A stretch of DNA of 64,000 bases, taken from the NCBI GenBank assembly GCA_900323505.1, contig OOIN01000001.1, positions 2,294,001 to 2,358,000 on the forward strand. Reading direction: 5' to 3'. Each line of letters begins with the position of its first letter. The stretch's first letter is position 1. Positions 29,365 to 40,181 of the stretch are shown piece after piece. The notes beneath the pieces are model-generated. The model saw only the letters and a program-made list of their open reading frames with translations, had not been told where the DNA came from and made no database searches. The position numbers and the translations under genes are program-made. The DNA is from Ustilago trichophora. Taxonomy: Eukaryota > Basidiomycota > Ustilaginomycetes > Ustilaginales > Ustilaginaceae.

Positions 29365-30780
29365 TTAGTTTCCGGTGGGACGGGGAACGTTAGCCGAGCC
29401 CAGGCTTGCGAGCGAAGGCAACAAGCTCTGCGAACCGGTAGCGCTAGCGCCTGCAGCTGAGCCAGTCGAGCTGGCGGAGGAGACGATGGAGTCGCTTCCA
29501 CTAGCACTAGCGGTGGATGCAGGGAACGACGAGGCGGGTGCCGAGCTTGTTGGGCCTGCACCAGCGCCTGCTGCAGCGGTGTCGGTGCCGGTAGCTGTGG
29601 ACGAGGCGGCGGAGGAAGAGGAGGAGGGAGTGTTGGTGGCCTCAGGAGCCTCAGGGAGGGGGATGTTGACGTATCCTACAGCGGGGCCGGCGAGAGTGTT
29701 GTCGTCGGTCACGGCGGTGTTGGAGGAGGTAACGACAGCGTACATCTGGCCTCCGGTGAGGTTGCTAGGGAGGGTCACCTGGGAGGTGCCGTTGCCATCG
29801 GAGAGGGAGACGAACTGGGGACCAGTGACACCCTGGATGATAGCGAGATACTTGCTACCGCTGCCACTCGACGAGGTCGAGTTGGAAGAGGAAGAAGTGG
29901 AGTTGCTCGAATCATACGAGACGGTGACCTGCTGACCAGGAGTGAAGGATCCGTTGGCAGCACCGCCCGAAAGCGAGAGCGTGGGGAAAGCCTTGAGTGG
30001 CAAGCTGGCGTTCTGAGGGCAAGACTCGATGAAGGGAGCAGCGAGCGAGTAGACCTGCTGGAAGTCGAGCGGGGTCGAGAAGGGGCTGGGGATGACGTTG
30101 CCGCCATCGTTGGTCTGGGCAATCAGATAGCCTTGGTGCTGTCCCTCGACTACGAGAATACTGCCTGCCGTTTCGAGGTAAGTGCTGTTGCTGATGTTCT
30201 TCGCGGCGCCCAAGTAGGCAGACACACCGACACCCTCAAGCACACGGGCAGTGGTGAGGAAGCTCTCGACGTCGGTAACACTGGAGAAGTTGTAAGTGCA
30301 GGCGGGAACAGATTGGTTGCCAAGAGCCTTGGTCAGCAATTCAACGTGGGCCGCTTCATCGCGGCCGATCGAGTAGATCTGGTTGCGAACTGAAGCATTG
30401 TAGCCGGCGTTCTCGAAATCAGATGTGGAGAGCTTCGAGAGAGACTGGTTGTAGAAAGTTGCCTCAAGGTGTTCGAGGGTGAGAGCGTATTGGAGGATCT
30501 GAGTGTCGTTGAACTTCTGGCTGGGACCGGAAGTGGTGGAGTTGGGCGCCAGGCCAGGAGCAGCGCCGCCGGTGGGCGAAGGCATGGAAGATGCGGAACC
30601 GCTGCGGGTGGCAGTGGCGCTGCCGATTGCTGAAGAGGCGGCAGAGACGGCTGAAGGTGTGGGGAGACCGTTCGACGACGAGGCACCGCTACCGCCAGCC
30701 TGACGCTGGAAGAGCAGCGGCGAGGCAGAGGCAGACGAAGCCGCAGCGAGAGCGAGGACGAACGAGGGAGAAATCTTCAT
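29365..30780 (-). CDS. Rds1-like secreted ferritin-fold stress protein
   Basis: The protein has 471 residues. A signal peptide (MKISPSFVLALAAASSASAS) is followed by a Ser/Gly-rich stretch and a ferritin-like four-helix domain at about 88-240. Paired acidic and His residues fit a di-metal site: LEHLEATFY (E103/E106), DEAAHVE (E142/H145), E182 and VEGQHQ (E212/H215). A beta-rich segment and a long Ser/Ala/Thr tail follow. Many N-glycosylation sequons are present (NQS, NSS, NST, NGS). S. pombe Rds1 and related fungal wall proteins respond to stress, glucose, ammonium or mating signals. A wall or extracellular location is likely, although no hydrophobic GPI tail is visible. A TATA element lies about 70 bases upstream. 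Confidence 0.88.
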   Translation of the reverse strand: MKISPSFVLALAAASSASASPLLFQRQAGGSGASSSNGLPTPSAVSAASSAIGSATATRSGSASSMPSPTGGAAPGLAPNSTTSGPSQKFNDTQILQYALTLEHLEATFYNQSLSKLSTSDFENAGYNASVRNQIYSIGRDEAAHVELLTKALGNQSVPACTYNFSSVTDVESFLTTARVLEGVGVSAYLGAAKNISNSTYLETAGSILVVEGQHQGYLIAQTNDGGNVIPSPFSTPLDFQQVYSLAAPFIESCPQNASLPLKAFPTLSLSGGAANGSFTPGQQVTVSYDSSNSTSSSSNSTSSSGSGSKYLAIIQGVTGPQFVSLSDGNGTSQVTLPSNLTGGQMYAVVTSSNTAVTDDNTLAGPAVGYVNIPLPEAPEATNTPSSSSSAASSTATGTDTAAAGAGAGPTSSAPASSFPASTASASGSDSIVSSASSTGSAAGASATGSQSLLPSLASLGSANVPRPTGN

Positions 30781-30848
30781 GATGACAGTGTGGAGTACGG
30801 GTCAGTAGTTGATAAGACCAAGAGGAATACGTTGAAGTTGGTCGACTG

Positions 30849-30856
30849 CTTATATA
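30849..30856 (-). promoter_or_regulatory. TATA box of the Rds1-like gene
   Basis: The minus strand reads TATATAAG 69-76 bases before the start at 30780. Confidence 0.6.
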
Positions 30857-33805
30857 CTCCCGCAGCTCATATCCGTGCACGGACAAGCGATGAAGATCGA
30901 GAATACTCTAAGCAGACCCGAGGACCAGGGAACCACCCACGCAGCAGCATGACGGTGTTCACTGACAACATTTTGCCGAGCCTCCGCGGTACTGTACATA
31001 CAGGTCTCAGGCTGTATCATCACGACTCGTCATCTTCCCTTGGCTCGCTCACACACAACGTGCACCAGGAAGGGGCGACACAGCCATGGTTTTTGCGCGC
31101 TGTTCCAAGCTGACCGGCAGGAGCGTTCTAATTCAGAGATCGACGCGGAATGGGGCAGTGTCGGGGGGCTCAGGGCATAGACGCTGCGTCTGAGAGCGTC
31201 ATGGGAAGAACGTTGTTGGAGGGTGCTGAGTCAAGGTGTATCGCCAGTCAGAGACCTTCGGTGGCATGTGAGCTTGGTGCGTCCAAAGAGCTGTCGTGTG
31301 CTACCAAAAGGGGCAATACAGAAGGAGGAGGAGTAAGCACAGACACAGTCACACAAAGAGGGCAGATCAGCTGTCGTGCTAAAAACGTCGCAAAGGTGCG
31401 AAACATCGAACTCTCTTGCCGTTTTTGACAGTTCCTTGTCCCCTGCGCTGAAGAAGTTTTACTGCACGATAGCGCACGTCACTTACAACCACGGCAAAAC
31501 GCAGTTCGGGCCGTAACAAGAAAGGTGGAGGTAAGATGGAAGCGATTTTAAGCTGTGCGGTGTACGGTGTGAGACAGCCGGGCCGGGCGTCAAACGAGTC
31601 TTAATTCTGTTTGCCGCAAGGTTCAAGACGCCGCGTTGTATTCGCTCTTCCACTCTTGCCGCTCACGCTTTGGATTCTTTGCTCTTCGTGTAGATGACGG
31701 CTGTTGCACTATATGATTTCGCGAATCGCAAACATGGACATGCCGAGCTCTTGAATGAAGTGAAAAGCGTTCGAAGTTCGATCGATGAAGAAAGCAACCT
31801 AGAAATTGATAGCCATAAGTGCGAGTTCGAGTCAAGCCTCGCTGGTCATTGAGCACAGACACGAAGTTTTGGGTGGCAGCCACCTCCGTCAACGCTGTCC
31901 CCCCTGTCCGTCGCTTTATCTCTTCTTCCTCGGATCAATGTCAGCTTGACCTTTCCTAGAGTTCACTGCATCCACGATAGAAATTCAAGTTCCTGTTCTT
32001 TATCTTCGAACTTGCTTTCAACAGGAGGGTGAGAGGGGACATCAACTTTCAAAAAGGGCAACACATAGGTCTAAGAAGGTTTGGAAGTTTGAGGTTGAAA
32101 ATGGTGAGTGTGGCGTCTCAGCGGGGACGAAATGTCCAACAATGCGAAATTTTGTTGACGTCATGCTGTGCATTGTCGAGCTGTAGTTACTCGTACGAAT
32201 TTTCTCCGGAGTGTCTTAACTCGAGGTCTAACATTGAAAAGTTAAAGATCGAGATCTTGTCGATACTAGCCCGATTTATTACTTCATTTCAGCGTATCTG
32301 TCGGCAATAGATGTTCGGAAACACAACCGTAGAAGCACGTACCATCTGCAAGGTTCACAGACACATCTCGATAAGGCATGAATGCTGCGAATGTTTGGTA
32401 GCGCATCATCCACATAAAGCCGTGCGCACAAACCCACCTCTCGTCTTCTCGTGGGTCAAGGTTTGGAAAACCAATAGCCGCTCGAGCTTATCTGACGGCA
32501 TACCAGACCTGCGTCGAGAAAATGTGGGGTAAAAACTCAGCTCGGACCTATCGCTGCACTTCCGTATCTAAGCTTGAAGACATGTGGTGTGTTGCAGATG
32601 CAGATACATTTGTGATAACCAACGGGGTCTGGGACGGAATTAGATGGGGTTGGCAATGATGATTGGTCGCGTGATGTTCGGGGTTAGATTCAGATGAGTC
32701 TAGGCATGTGATGGTGATGGTCAGCATGAATGGAGATACAAGTCCGATATCATGAAAGGTCAAGGCAACGGTGAAGGGGTGGCAGGGAGTTGTACTGTAA
32801 TTCCGTGCCTTGTTGGCGGCGTTCATGGACGGCTTGTGTTGCGTCTATTTCCGACACCTCTCTTCAACCACGAGGAATCTGCACGGACTCACTCCGTCCG
32901 ACCTCATCTTGACGGGACCATGCTTGGATTGTAAGATGCTATTGTACAAGCCTCTATGGTGGTATGAACAAAAGCGCCCAGTTCACAACAGCAACATACG
33001 CACGAAAGAGGCGACCAAATGAAGACTGGATGAGCCGCAACACGGCCGACAGGATAACCATAAGACCCAGCACAGAGCGGCGACTCAGAATCCTTCTTTG
33101 CATTGCCAAATGTCACATGCTGCTCTTAGACTACTCGGCGATATGAACGGTCAACATGGCCGGGGATGGGAAAAGAAAAGGGGGAAAAAAAATCAAACGA
33201 CGCGCCCCCGTCCCGTGTTCTCGATTGGCGCGCGCGGGCACGACATGAGCCGTGGATCAGGCACCATCTCAGAGACCCTGTCCCTGTCCCTCTACCCTTC
33301 CTGCGGCGTGCGGCTTGTGAACCTAAATCCGACATTCAGTTTGGTTTTGATTTTTGCTTGTCTTCTCTTTTGACACTTGTCCAAACTTTGTCCGCTTTTC
33401 AAGCCGATATCTCTGTATCTGCTTTTGTACGACAACAACCCGGTGGAGATATGATTGGGTCGATCGATGGACCGATATGGTTTGGTGCGGGAATTCACGA
33501 GTTTGAGTGTAAAGGACCCTGCATTCGATCAGGAGGGCTGAGATTAGAGAGATAAGTTGTAGAGATGTAGATGGTGGGTGACCGATCAGACACAGCGAGA
33601 AGAATATGTGTTCTCGCGAGATGTCGACACATGACTCGTCGTATGAGCAAGCACCTAGGCAGCCATCCAATCATGAAGTGGGACAGGATGTCAAGTACAG
33701 TCAGTCGCCTTTCGTGGTGGGGGAACGCGTATTGCCCCGCAACAATTGGTTGTCTTCTCAGGCTCCAGGCCAGTCAAAATTGAGCGGCTTTTTGATTTGA
33801 TTTGA

Positions 33806-33825
33806 TTTTTTTTTTTTTTTTTTTT
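33806..33825. repeat. 20-base poly(T) tract
   Basis: A run of T after tttgatttgattt-type sequence in the gene-free region, followed by caaaaaa. Confidence 0.9.
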
Positions 33826-34825
33826 CAAAAAAGGGTCCGTCTCAGTGTCTGTCTTTCTTGTTCTGTGGCACGCCGCTGCACAATCTGTCACTTATCCGAG
33901 ATTCGGCCACGTTTGCGAGCCATCGACTCATCTCTTTCTCTCTCTCTCTCTCTCTTTTCTCGTTCTGTTGTCCATGTTCCCGGTCAAGATTGTCTGTAGT
34001 TGCAGCATGAGCAGCCTCACATGACTCTTGCCTGGTTGATTGCTGTACACTAATCACTCGCACAGCAAAGCCCAATCAGGTGGCTGCTTACCCCGCAAAA
34101 GACACACACAGACACAGAGAAAGAGGGCCTATCTCCTATCAACTCAGATCCACACTCCGCCCTCTCCCTCTCTTCCCATCTCTTGACACTCTAACGTGGG
34201 TGCGTTCCTATCTCCTTCACAAGGGCGTAGTATCGTTGCTTTCTAACGTACCTGCACAAGACTCGCGTTGCCCAGTGGAACCACTTCATTCCGCATTATC
34301 GAGGGTTCGCACGCTTTGCCTGCTCGACCTTCGCATTGACGCTTCAGGTACACACAAGCCACTACTGGACTCGACTGGACTGGATTCGATTGGGTTGCTT
34401 TGCATACGGAAATCCTCACGCATGCAAGCGCATGTCTGTACAGCTGTATTCGCACCCCCACTTGTGTTGTAGTTCAACCACTCCCGTGATTCCCTAGCTT
34501 TGCCGTTCCTTTTCATTCGCTTATATCTATCCTTCCTACTTTCATCAACCTTGCCTCGCCCCCTTCCTCCTCTCATCATCATCATCATCATCACTCCTAC
34601 TCCGGTCCCCCTTTACCTCAAGGACCTTCGCCACCCTCTCGGACACCATCACTTAGTCTCGTGTGGTCAACGCCACCACGCAATTTCGGCCGAGATCGCC
34701 GCCCCTTCTCGTAGTCACCACCTTTGGACCCCATCGCTCTCCATTTCATAGAGCTCTCATCTCTGCTTTCTCTCGAACAAACCCACTCCTTTCCATCGCA
34801 GCCACCGCGCTAGCCAACTTTCATC

Positions 34826-36289
34826 ATGGGCGTCCTTCACCAAGTCCGCGTCTTCCTCTGGGGCGAAAAGCCCGCCACCAAACTCGAGCAGCGCCTCCTT
34901 CTCAAGATCGACGGAGTCGTCATGACCTTTTGCACGCTTCTCTTCTTGTCCAACTACCTCAACCGAGCCAACTTCTCCAACGCATATCTTACCGGTATGA
35001 AGGAAGACCTCAAGTTCCACGGCAAGCAGTTCAACCAGGTCAATTCGATCTTCACCGCTGGTTACATTATCGGTCTGTGGCCCAACAACCTCATCCTCCA
35101 AGTGGTCCCCCCGCGCTACTGGTTGCCCTTCTGCGGTGCCATGTGGGGCATCCTCTCCGCCTGTCTCGCTGCTACCAAGACTCCCGAACAGGTCATGGCC
35201 ATCCGTTTCCTTCAGGCTCTCTTCGAGTCGTCTACCTTCACTGGATGCCACTGGATTCTCGGTTCGTGGTACAAGGAGGAAGAGCTCGGCAAGCGTTCGG
35301 GTATCTTCTCCACCTTTGCCCAGATGGGCTCTCTCTGGTCCGGTGTCATGCAAGGTCGAATCTCTCAAACCATGAACGGTCATCTGGGACTCAAAAGCTA
35401 CCAGTGGCTCTTCATCATCGATTTCGCTCTCGCCATGCCCATCGCACTCTTCGGTTTCCTGCTCTTCCCCGACACTCCTCGCAAGACAAAAGCTTGGTTC
35501 CTCAGCGAAGAAGAGCGAGAACTGGCAGTCAAACGTCTACCGCAGCATGAACCTACCAAGATGTCGTGGAACTTGGTCAAGCGTGTCTTTGGTAGATGGC
35601 ACATCTACATGTTCGGAATGCTCTTCGGTTTTGGAAGCATGCTCGAATCGGCAGGTATCAACAGTGTTATGGGATTCTGGTTCAAGAGCATGGGTTTCAG
35701 CAAGGCTCAGATCAACTACTATCCTCTGTCTTTGATCAGCATTGCGATTTTCACCACCATTGTTGCAGCTTACACGACGGATTACGTCGGAAGTCGATTC
35801 TGGGTCAACCCGCTTATGGGTATCATTGTTTGTATTTCTTCGGCCATGTTGTTGGTTTGGAAGATCCCCTACGGAGCCAAGTTCTTTGCGTTCGCGATTC
35901 AAGGTGCAGGATACATGGGTCAGGCGACCAACTTTGCATGGGCCAACATTGTCTGCGCCGAAGACGAACAGGAGCGTGCCATGGTTTTGGCAGGTATGAA
36001 TGTATTCAGTAACATTGTCAACTCGTGGTGGAGCTTCACCTTTTGGGCTGCCACCAGTGCACCCAAGTATCGCGATGGTTGGATTAGCATGTTCCCCCTC
36101 TCTGTATTTGTCACCATCGTCTCGTTGGGCATCGTCTACCTCGAGCGAAGGGATAAGAGGAGAAAGCAGGGCATGTACCCCGTCAGCGAGGAACAGGCTC
36201 CCCAACCCCACACCTACACTCTGCCAGCAAAGGGCACCGCAGAGGAAGCAGAGGCCGACGACAGCTCGTCCAACAAGGAGAAGGCTTAG
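34826..36289 (+). CDS. MFS permease of the Dal5/Fen2/Liz1 (pantothenate or related anion) group
   Basis: The protein has 487 residues in one exon with 12 predicted helices. Characteristic text of the anion:cation symporter group is present: NYLNRANFSNAYLTGMKEDL, PNNLILQVVPPRYWLPFCG, IRFLQALFESSTFTGCHW and GSWYKEEELGKRSGIF. The second half has QATNFAWANIVCAEDEQERA and NVFSNIVNSWWSFTFW. These resemble yeast Fen2 and S. pombe Liz1, which import pantothenate by proton symport. Nicotinate, biotin or allantoate carriers share the fold, so the substrate is inferred. The tail ends in a Ser/Lys/Glu-rich cytosolic stretch. The start at 34826 (catcATGGGC) follows a long pyrimidine-rich leader. Confidence 0.9.
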   Translation: MGVLHQVRVFLWGEKPATKLEQRLLLKIDGVVMTFCTLLFLSNYLNRANFSNAYLTGMKEDLKFHGKQFNQVNSIFTAGYIIGLWPNNLILQVVPPRYWLPFCGAMWGILSACLAATKTPEQVMAIRFLQALFESSTFTGCHWILGSWYKEEELGKRSGIFSTFAQMGSLWSGVMQGRISQTMNGHLGLKSYQWLFIIDFALAMPIALFGFLLFPDTPRKTKAWFLSEEERELAVKRLPQHEPTKMSWNLVKRVFGRWHIYMFGMLFGFGSMLESAGINSVMGFWFKSMGFSKAQINYYPLSLISIAIFTTIVAAYTTDYVGSRFWVNPLMGIIVCISSAMLLVWKIPYGAKFFAFAIQGAGYMGQATNFAWANIVCAEDEQERAMVLAGMNVFSNIVNSWWSFTFWAATSAPKYRDGWISMFPLSVFVTIVSLGIVYLERRDKRRKQGMYPVSEEQAPQPHTYTLPAKGTAEEAEADDSSSNKEKA

Positions 36290-36598
36290 ACCCCAATTCT
36301 AATTCCCCCGATATCTTCTTTCGAGAATCTATGTAGAAATACCCCTAACCCCCCTCCCTTTTTTTCCCCGCACCCGTTCTCACCCTAGTGTCTTTCATGC
36401 TTAACTTAACTTATCCGCAATGCTATGGTCTTTTGTAAAGGTTCTCCACTGCGTGAAAATGGTTGCCATAGGACGACAAAGGCAAAGATGACGTGTAGCG
36501 GTGCTGAAGACACGAGTGATTTTTGCAGGAAAGGCTTTCGCCTCCTTGCAATTTTTCAACGAAACCTATATGCAACATTAACAACCCAGGAAATCCTA
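36290..36598. other. 3' flank of the permease gene
   Basis: Probable 3' untranslated region with C- and T-rich stretches after the stop, then upstream flank of the tRNA gene. Nothing else seen. Confidence 0.5.
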
Positions 36599-36704
36599 TC
36601 CCGGCTAGCTCAGTCGGTAGAGCGTCAGACTCTTATATACAAGGGTTTCCGAGTTTGTCTCGGAGTTCATCTGAATGTCGTGGGTTCGAGCCCCACGTTG
36701 GGAG
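36599..36704 (+). tRNA. tRNA-Lys (anticodon CTT) with 33-base intron
   Basis: The cloverleaf was folded by eye. Acceptor TCCCGGC (36599-36605) pairs with GTTGGGA (36697-36703) using two G-U pairs; the discriminator is G36704. The D arm is GCTC-AGTCGGTA-GAGC. The anticodon stem TCAGA/TCTGA encloses C-T-CTT-A, with the intron at 36636-36668 after position 37, the canonical place. The T arm is GTGGG-TTCGAGC-CCCAC. The A-box (TAGCTCAGTCGG) and B-box (GGTTCGAGCCC) are intact. Anticodon CTT reads AAG, the main lysine codon of these genes. Confidence 0.95.
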
Positions 36705-36705
36705 G

Positions 36706-36715
36706 TTTTCTTTTT
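36706..36715 (+). terminator. RNA polymerase III terminator of tRNA-Lys
   Basis: TTTTC followed by TTTTT begins two bases after the mature tRNA end, a standard Pol III stop. Confidence 0.75.
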
Positions 36716-36989
36716 CTTTGTTTGTTTCTTTCTTTACTTTTGCCGTCTTTTGAAGCCATCCCATCACACACTGAGAGGCAGAGAATGTCACAGACGGTTC
36801 AGCGTGAAGAGATCATGGTGACGTGTGACTGAATATGAATGTGATTGGTAGATGCGATACAAGTACAAGATGTGATGTGACGAGTTTAGGTTCGTGATGA
36901 AGATGACGCACAGCTAGGCTAAACACACGAGCCTAATGCGTCTACACTTGAGCGAGCCTTCATTTGAGGCAACCTCGTGCGCACATAGG

Positions 36990-38054
36990 CTAGCGCTTTC
37001 TCTGCTTACTAAACTTGTAAACCTTCTTTTTGGGTTTGCCCTGCTCGTCCTCGTCATCACTTTCCTCATTGCCTGGCAGAGCCAGACCGTTACTTGTGAC
37101 CTTGCCCTGCATCACGGCATCCTCCAGTGCATTCTTCTTGGCTTTGACCACCTGCGAGCGACCGCCTTTATGCGTCATGAGCGCACGCACCAGGTTGAGC
37201 TTCTCGGCTGCCAACTGGAGCGCGTCGAGACGGGCGTAGCGGGACGCGAGTTCGGTGGTTAGGTAGCCAAGATGCTTATTTCCCTTTTTGAGGGAGGAAG
37301 AAGGGGAGGAGGTGGTGGTGGGGATGAGGGAGTCTTCGATGTCGGATGAGTCGGAGGGAAGGTCGTCGATCCAGTTTTCTCCAAATTCGTCGTCGTCGTT
37401 GTCGTCGTTTTCGATTTGCTTAGTTGCAGGTGCGGGTGCGGGTGCGGGTTTCGACGTGGATGTTGAGGAAGAAGAGGAGGAATAGGAGCGGATGGCATCG
37501 GCATCATCCAACCACACCGTCTTCTTTCCCTGTGCTCCAATGACACTTCCCTTCTTCAACGACAAACTCGACCCTGCCTTCTTCCCCTTCCCACCCGCCT
37601 TCGCAATCAATCCGGCCCTCTCCAACGTCTCCCTCCTTCCCGCCTTCTCCTCCAACCATTCCACGCTCAACCCTGCCACACTAGGCGCCAACCTCTCCAC
37701 CAAACCCTTCACCCGCTTCTTCTCGGCCACAATCTGCGCCCTCACGTATCCAACATCCTGCGTCTTCAGCAGCGCCACGACATCGTTGTCCAGCTGCTCA
37801 CTCGGACGGGCATGCTGATGAACACCGTTGCGGGTGGAACTGTTGATCATGCCAAAGTAGAACTCGTCCTTGTTTCGCATGGCTGCTTTTTCAGAGAGAC
37901 GCTTGAGCATGTCGCGCTTCTTGTGGTGGTCTTTGGCTCGGAGAACATAGTCTTTGTGCTTTTCGAGAAGGCCTAGTTTGGCTCGGCCTACGGGTTGAGA
38001 GCGCTCTTTGTGGTTGCGCCGATGAACGGCGTTTCGCAGTGAGGAGCCTGCCAT
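36990..38054 (-). CDS. UTP11: Utp11, small-subunit processome (U3 snoRNP) protein
   Basis: The protein has 354 residues (yeast 250). Utp11 is a nucleolar component of the U3-containing processome needed for 18S rRNA maturation. The N-terminus is diagnostic: SSLRNAVHRRNHKERSQP, then LGLLEKHKDYVLRAKDHHKK and KNRDEFYFGM-like KDEFYFGMINS. DVGYVRAQIVAEKKRVK also matches the family. The C-terminus ends KKKVYKFSKQRKR, a basic nucleolar tail. The extra 100 residues come from a Ser/Thr- and Asp-rich insert around 195-255. Single exon, with ATG at 38054. Confidence 0.94.
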   Translation of the reverse strand: MAGSSLRNAVHRRNHKERSQPVGRAKLGLLEKHKDYVLRAKDHHKKRDMLKRLSEKAAMRNKDEFYFGMINSSTRNGVHQHARPSEQLDNDVVALLKTQDVGYVRAQIVAEKKRVKGLVERLAPSVAGLSVEWLEEKAGRRETLERAGLIAKAGGKGKKAGSSLSLKKGSVIGAQGKKTVWLDDADAIRSYSSSSSSTSTSKPAPAPAPATKQIENDDNDDDEFGENWIDDLPSDSSDIEDSLIPTTTSSPSSSLKKGNKHLGYLTTELASRYARLDALQLAAEKLNLVRALMTHKGGRSQVVKAKKNALEDAVMQGKVTSNGLALPGNEESDDEDEQGKPKKKVYKFSKQRKR

Positions 38055-38606
38055 TCTGAAAACGGTTTAGAGGGGAGGACGGTGCTGAGTATGGAGGTGG
38101 GTGGCTGGATGGGTTGAAGATGCTGTCGTTGCGAGTGAGGCCGTTGTTGTCCTTAGTGCAGATGTACCGGGCGACAAGGATATGTACGATCGAACGCAGG
38201 TCTAGGGGATGGATGCTCGAGGCCCTGATATCGTATCGGATGCTGTGAATGTGATTGAATGAGGGTATGGACCAAGATGGTTGGGAGTCGCAGCAAGTGG
38301 TTGGAACTTTGAGAAGGTTTCAAACCTCCAGACAAGGTGGAGTTGCCTGGCCGTGCAGCCCAAATTTCCACCAAAAATTTCCAGCCCTCCTTGCACGTGA
38401 CCAGACCCTGAAAAGTGTCCTTTTCTTTGTCAACAGCAGAAGAGAGCGGCCTAACACATTCAGTCATTTTTTTGCCCTTTGCTGAGCAGCTCTTCACTCA
38501 CGTCCATACTGGGGGAAGGACTTGCAACGGGAGATAAGATTACATTGGATGAGTAGTGATTGGGTAGTGTGATATGCTAGGTCTAGAGGGGGATTATGCT
38601 GGTCAA
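38055..38606. other. Intergenic region between COX11 and UTP11
   Basis: Holds the UTP11 promoter and leader and the COX11 3' region (both genes on the minus strand). Short ORFs of 60-114 codons have no recognisable features. Confidence 0.45.
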
Positions 38607-39053
38607 TCAGAGGTCCTTGCCGACGGTGTACTTGCTTAGATCGGTGTCCGGCCTGTCATCGCACAAACAAAATAAAGTGCAACAAGTTTGTCAGTACACA
38701 TCATTTCACTTTCACTCCATTGCTAAGTGTTGTGGAACTTACTCCAGTTGACCGTTCTTTGGGTTCCTCCTGGCAGAGAAGAATGTATAGCTGAGCACGA
38801 CGTCGTCAACGCCCTTGGTCGTGGGGTCGTCCAACACATCGGTGTCGATGAAGAAGAATACGGGCAGATCGACTTCTTCTCCCGCGAGCAGTTTCTGTTC
38901 TTCAAAGCAGAAGCACTCTACTTTGGCGAAGAATGGCGCAATCTGTCACCATCACAGCCACCATATTAACCGTTTAAGTATGAGTCAGAGGCGTCAGTGA
39001 AAGCATCCAGTGAAAGCATCCAGTGAAAGCATCTAGTGAAAGCGAAAGCATCG

Positions 39054-39096
<43 letters not shown>

Positions 39097-39838
39097 TTGG
39101 GCTGGAGCTTACCTTGTCAGGAGAGACATTGTACGTCGCAATGCCGATGATGTCTCGATCGCTATTGTTCTTTGCCGTGTAGAAAGCCAACGCCGTCTCA
39201 CCGGGCAGGACGTAGATCTCCTTCTGCTGTGGAGTAAACGACCAAGGGATAGCATCCGATGCATCTGCGTTGAACGTCACTCTGATCCTCTTGGTCGGTG
39301 CATTCGTCGCTGGGTCCAAGTAGGCGGGGATCAATCTCGACGGAGCAAACCTTTCGGGATCCGTGATAGGCGTTCCCGAAAACCCAGTTGCTGAGCAGAA
39401 CGCGCGATACAGTGGCACAGCGGCATAGCTGAAACCCAACGTAAAGACCATCAGAGCGGCCGAGTACATGAAGAGGGACTGGTTGCGTCGCTTGTACGAC
39501 TCCTTCTGGCGACGTTGGAATTCTTCCGTTAGCGCGGCGGCGCGCGAATTTGGTGCGGCACCAATTGGCGAGGTCGAAGAAGAGGTCGACGGCGGGACGG
39601 ATGCAGTCCACCGAGACGAGGTGCTAAAAGGCGATACGTGGGCTCGCAGCATACTTCGGTGAGCAACTCGGCTACCAATGCTCGTCGTCTGGTGACTGAG
39701 GCTAGCTTCGATCGCCCAGGAATGCGCCATACGGAGGAGCGGTGAGCTTCGTGTGATGCCCACTGCACGGGTCTGTGTGCAAGCCATCGCAGCGAGCCGC
39801 ATGGAAGAGGTGGCGGTTGCCAGTGATGGTCCGACCAT
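38607..39838 (-). CDS. COX11: Cox11, copper chaperone for cytochrome c oxidase
   Basis: Three exons in the order of transcription: 39113-39838, 38743-38942 and 38607-38652, all GT-AG and in phase, giving 323 residues. Cox11 is an inner-membrane protein that delivers copper to the CuB site of Cox1. A mitochondrial presequence and Ser-rich linker precede the membrane helix (MYSAALMVFTLGFSYAAVPLYR). A beta-sandwich domain follows (RIRVTFNADASDAIPWSF, YNVSPDK), with the copper-binding CFC motif at about 252-254 (VECFCFEEQ). The C-terminal strand is VVLSYTFFSAR. The 290-codon unspliced frame breaks off inside intron 1 before the CFC motif, so splicing is required. Exon 3 adds PDTDLSKYTVGKDL. Confidence 0.95.
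38995..39092. repeat. Tandem repeats inside COX11 intron 1
   Basis: Two adjacent arrays: cagtgaaagcatc (13 bases) in about 3.5 copies at 38995-39043, then an AG dinucleotide run at 39056-39092 (37 bases). On the sense strand the latter is a CT tract about 20 bases after the donor site. Confidence 0.9.
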
Positions 39839-40181
39839 GATGAATCTGCTCCGGACTATGCTGTAGACTGAACCGTACGTTGATCAGCGAGGGAGTTTGA
39901 AGACCCTTGTAGTTGATTATGGTCGATGTTTCGATATCTCAATGACGGTGTCCAGATGGTGTAGAAGACCAGACAGAAGAAAGACAGAGAGGGAGAATGT
40001 AAGGGTGCTTTCGGAAGAAGTAAAGCGGTCCCCAGATTTCCCGCGCATTACCGACATCCGAACCCCGGCGAATTTTACTCGCTTACCTGAGCCTCTACCG
40101 TACTTAGATTGGTCTCTGCTCGAGACATCACCATTCTCCCAATTCATACCATACTTGATCACTTAAGATTCAATTCATAAT
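39839..40181. promoter_or_regulatory. COX11 upstream region, shared with the 5S rRNA gene
   Basis: A 343-base gap between the COX11 start (minus) and the 5S gene (plus). No TATA box or recognisable operator was seen. Confidence 0.45.

Larger units (their letters stand above)
30781..34825. other. 4.0-kb gene-free divergent region
   Basis: Lies between divergent starts (Rds1-like, permease). The 31.1-33.1 kb part is AT-richer, with only short unconvincing ORFs. Simple repeats: T20 at 33806-33825, CT run 33937-33955, TCA run 34573-34593. The final 700 bases before the permease are strongly pyrimidine-rich, like a long leader. No tRNA, transposon ORF or terminal repeats were recognised. It may hold distal regulatory DNA or a noncoding transcript. 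Confidence 0.55.

Noticed and set aside
31815..31845. GTTCGAGTC resembling a tRNA B-box
   Set aside because: T-stem bases do not pair and no cloverleaf can be drawn.
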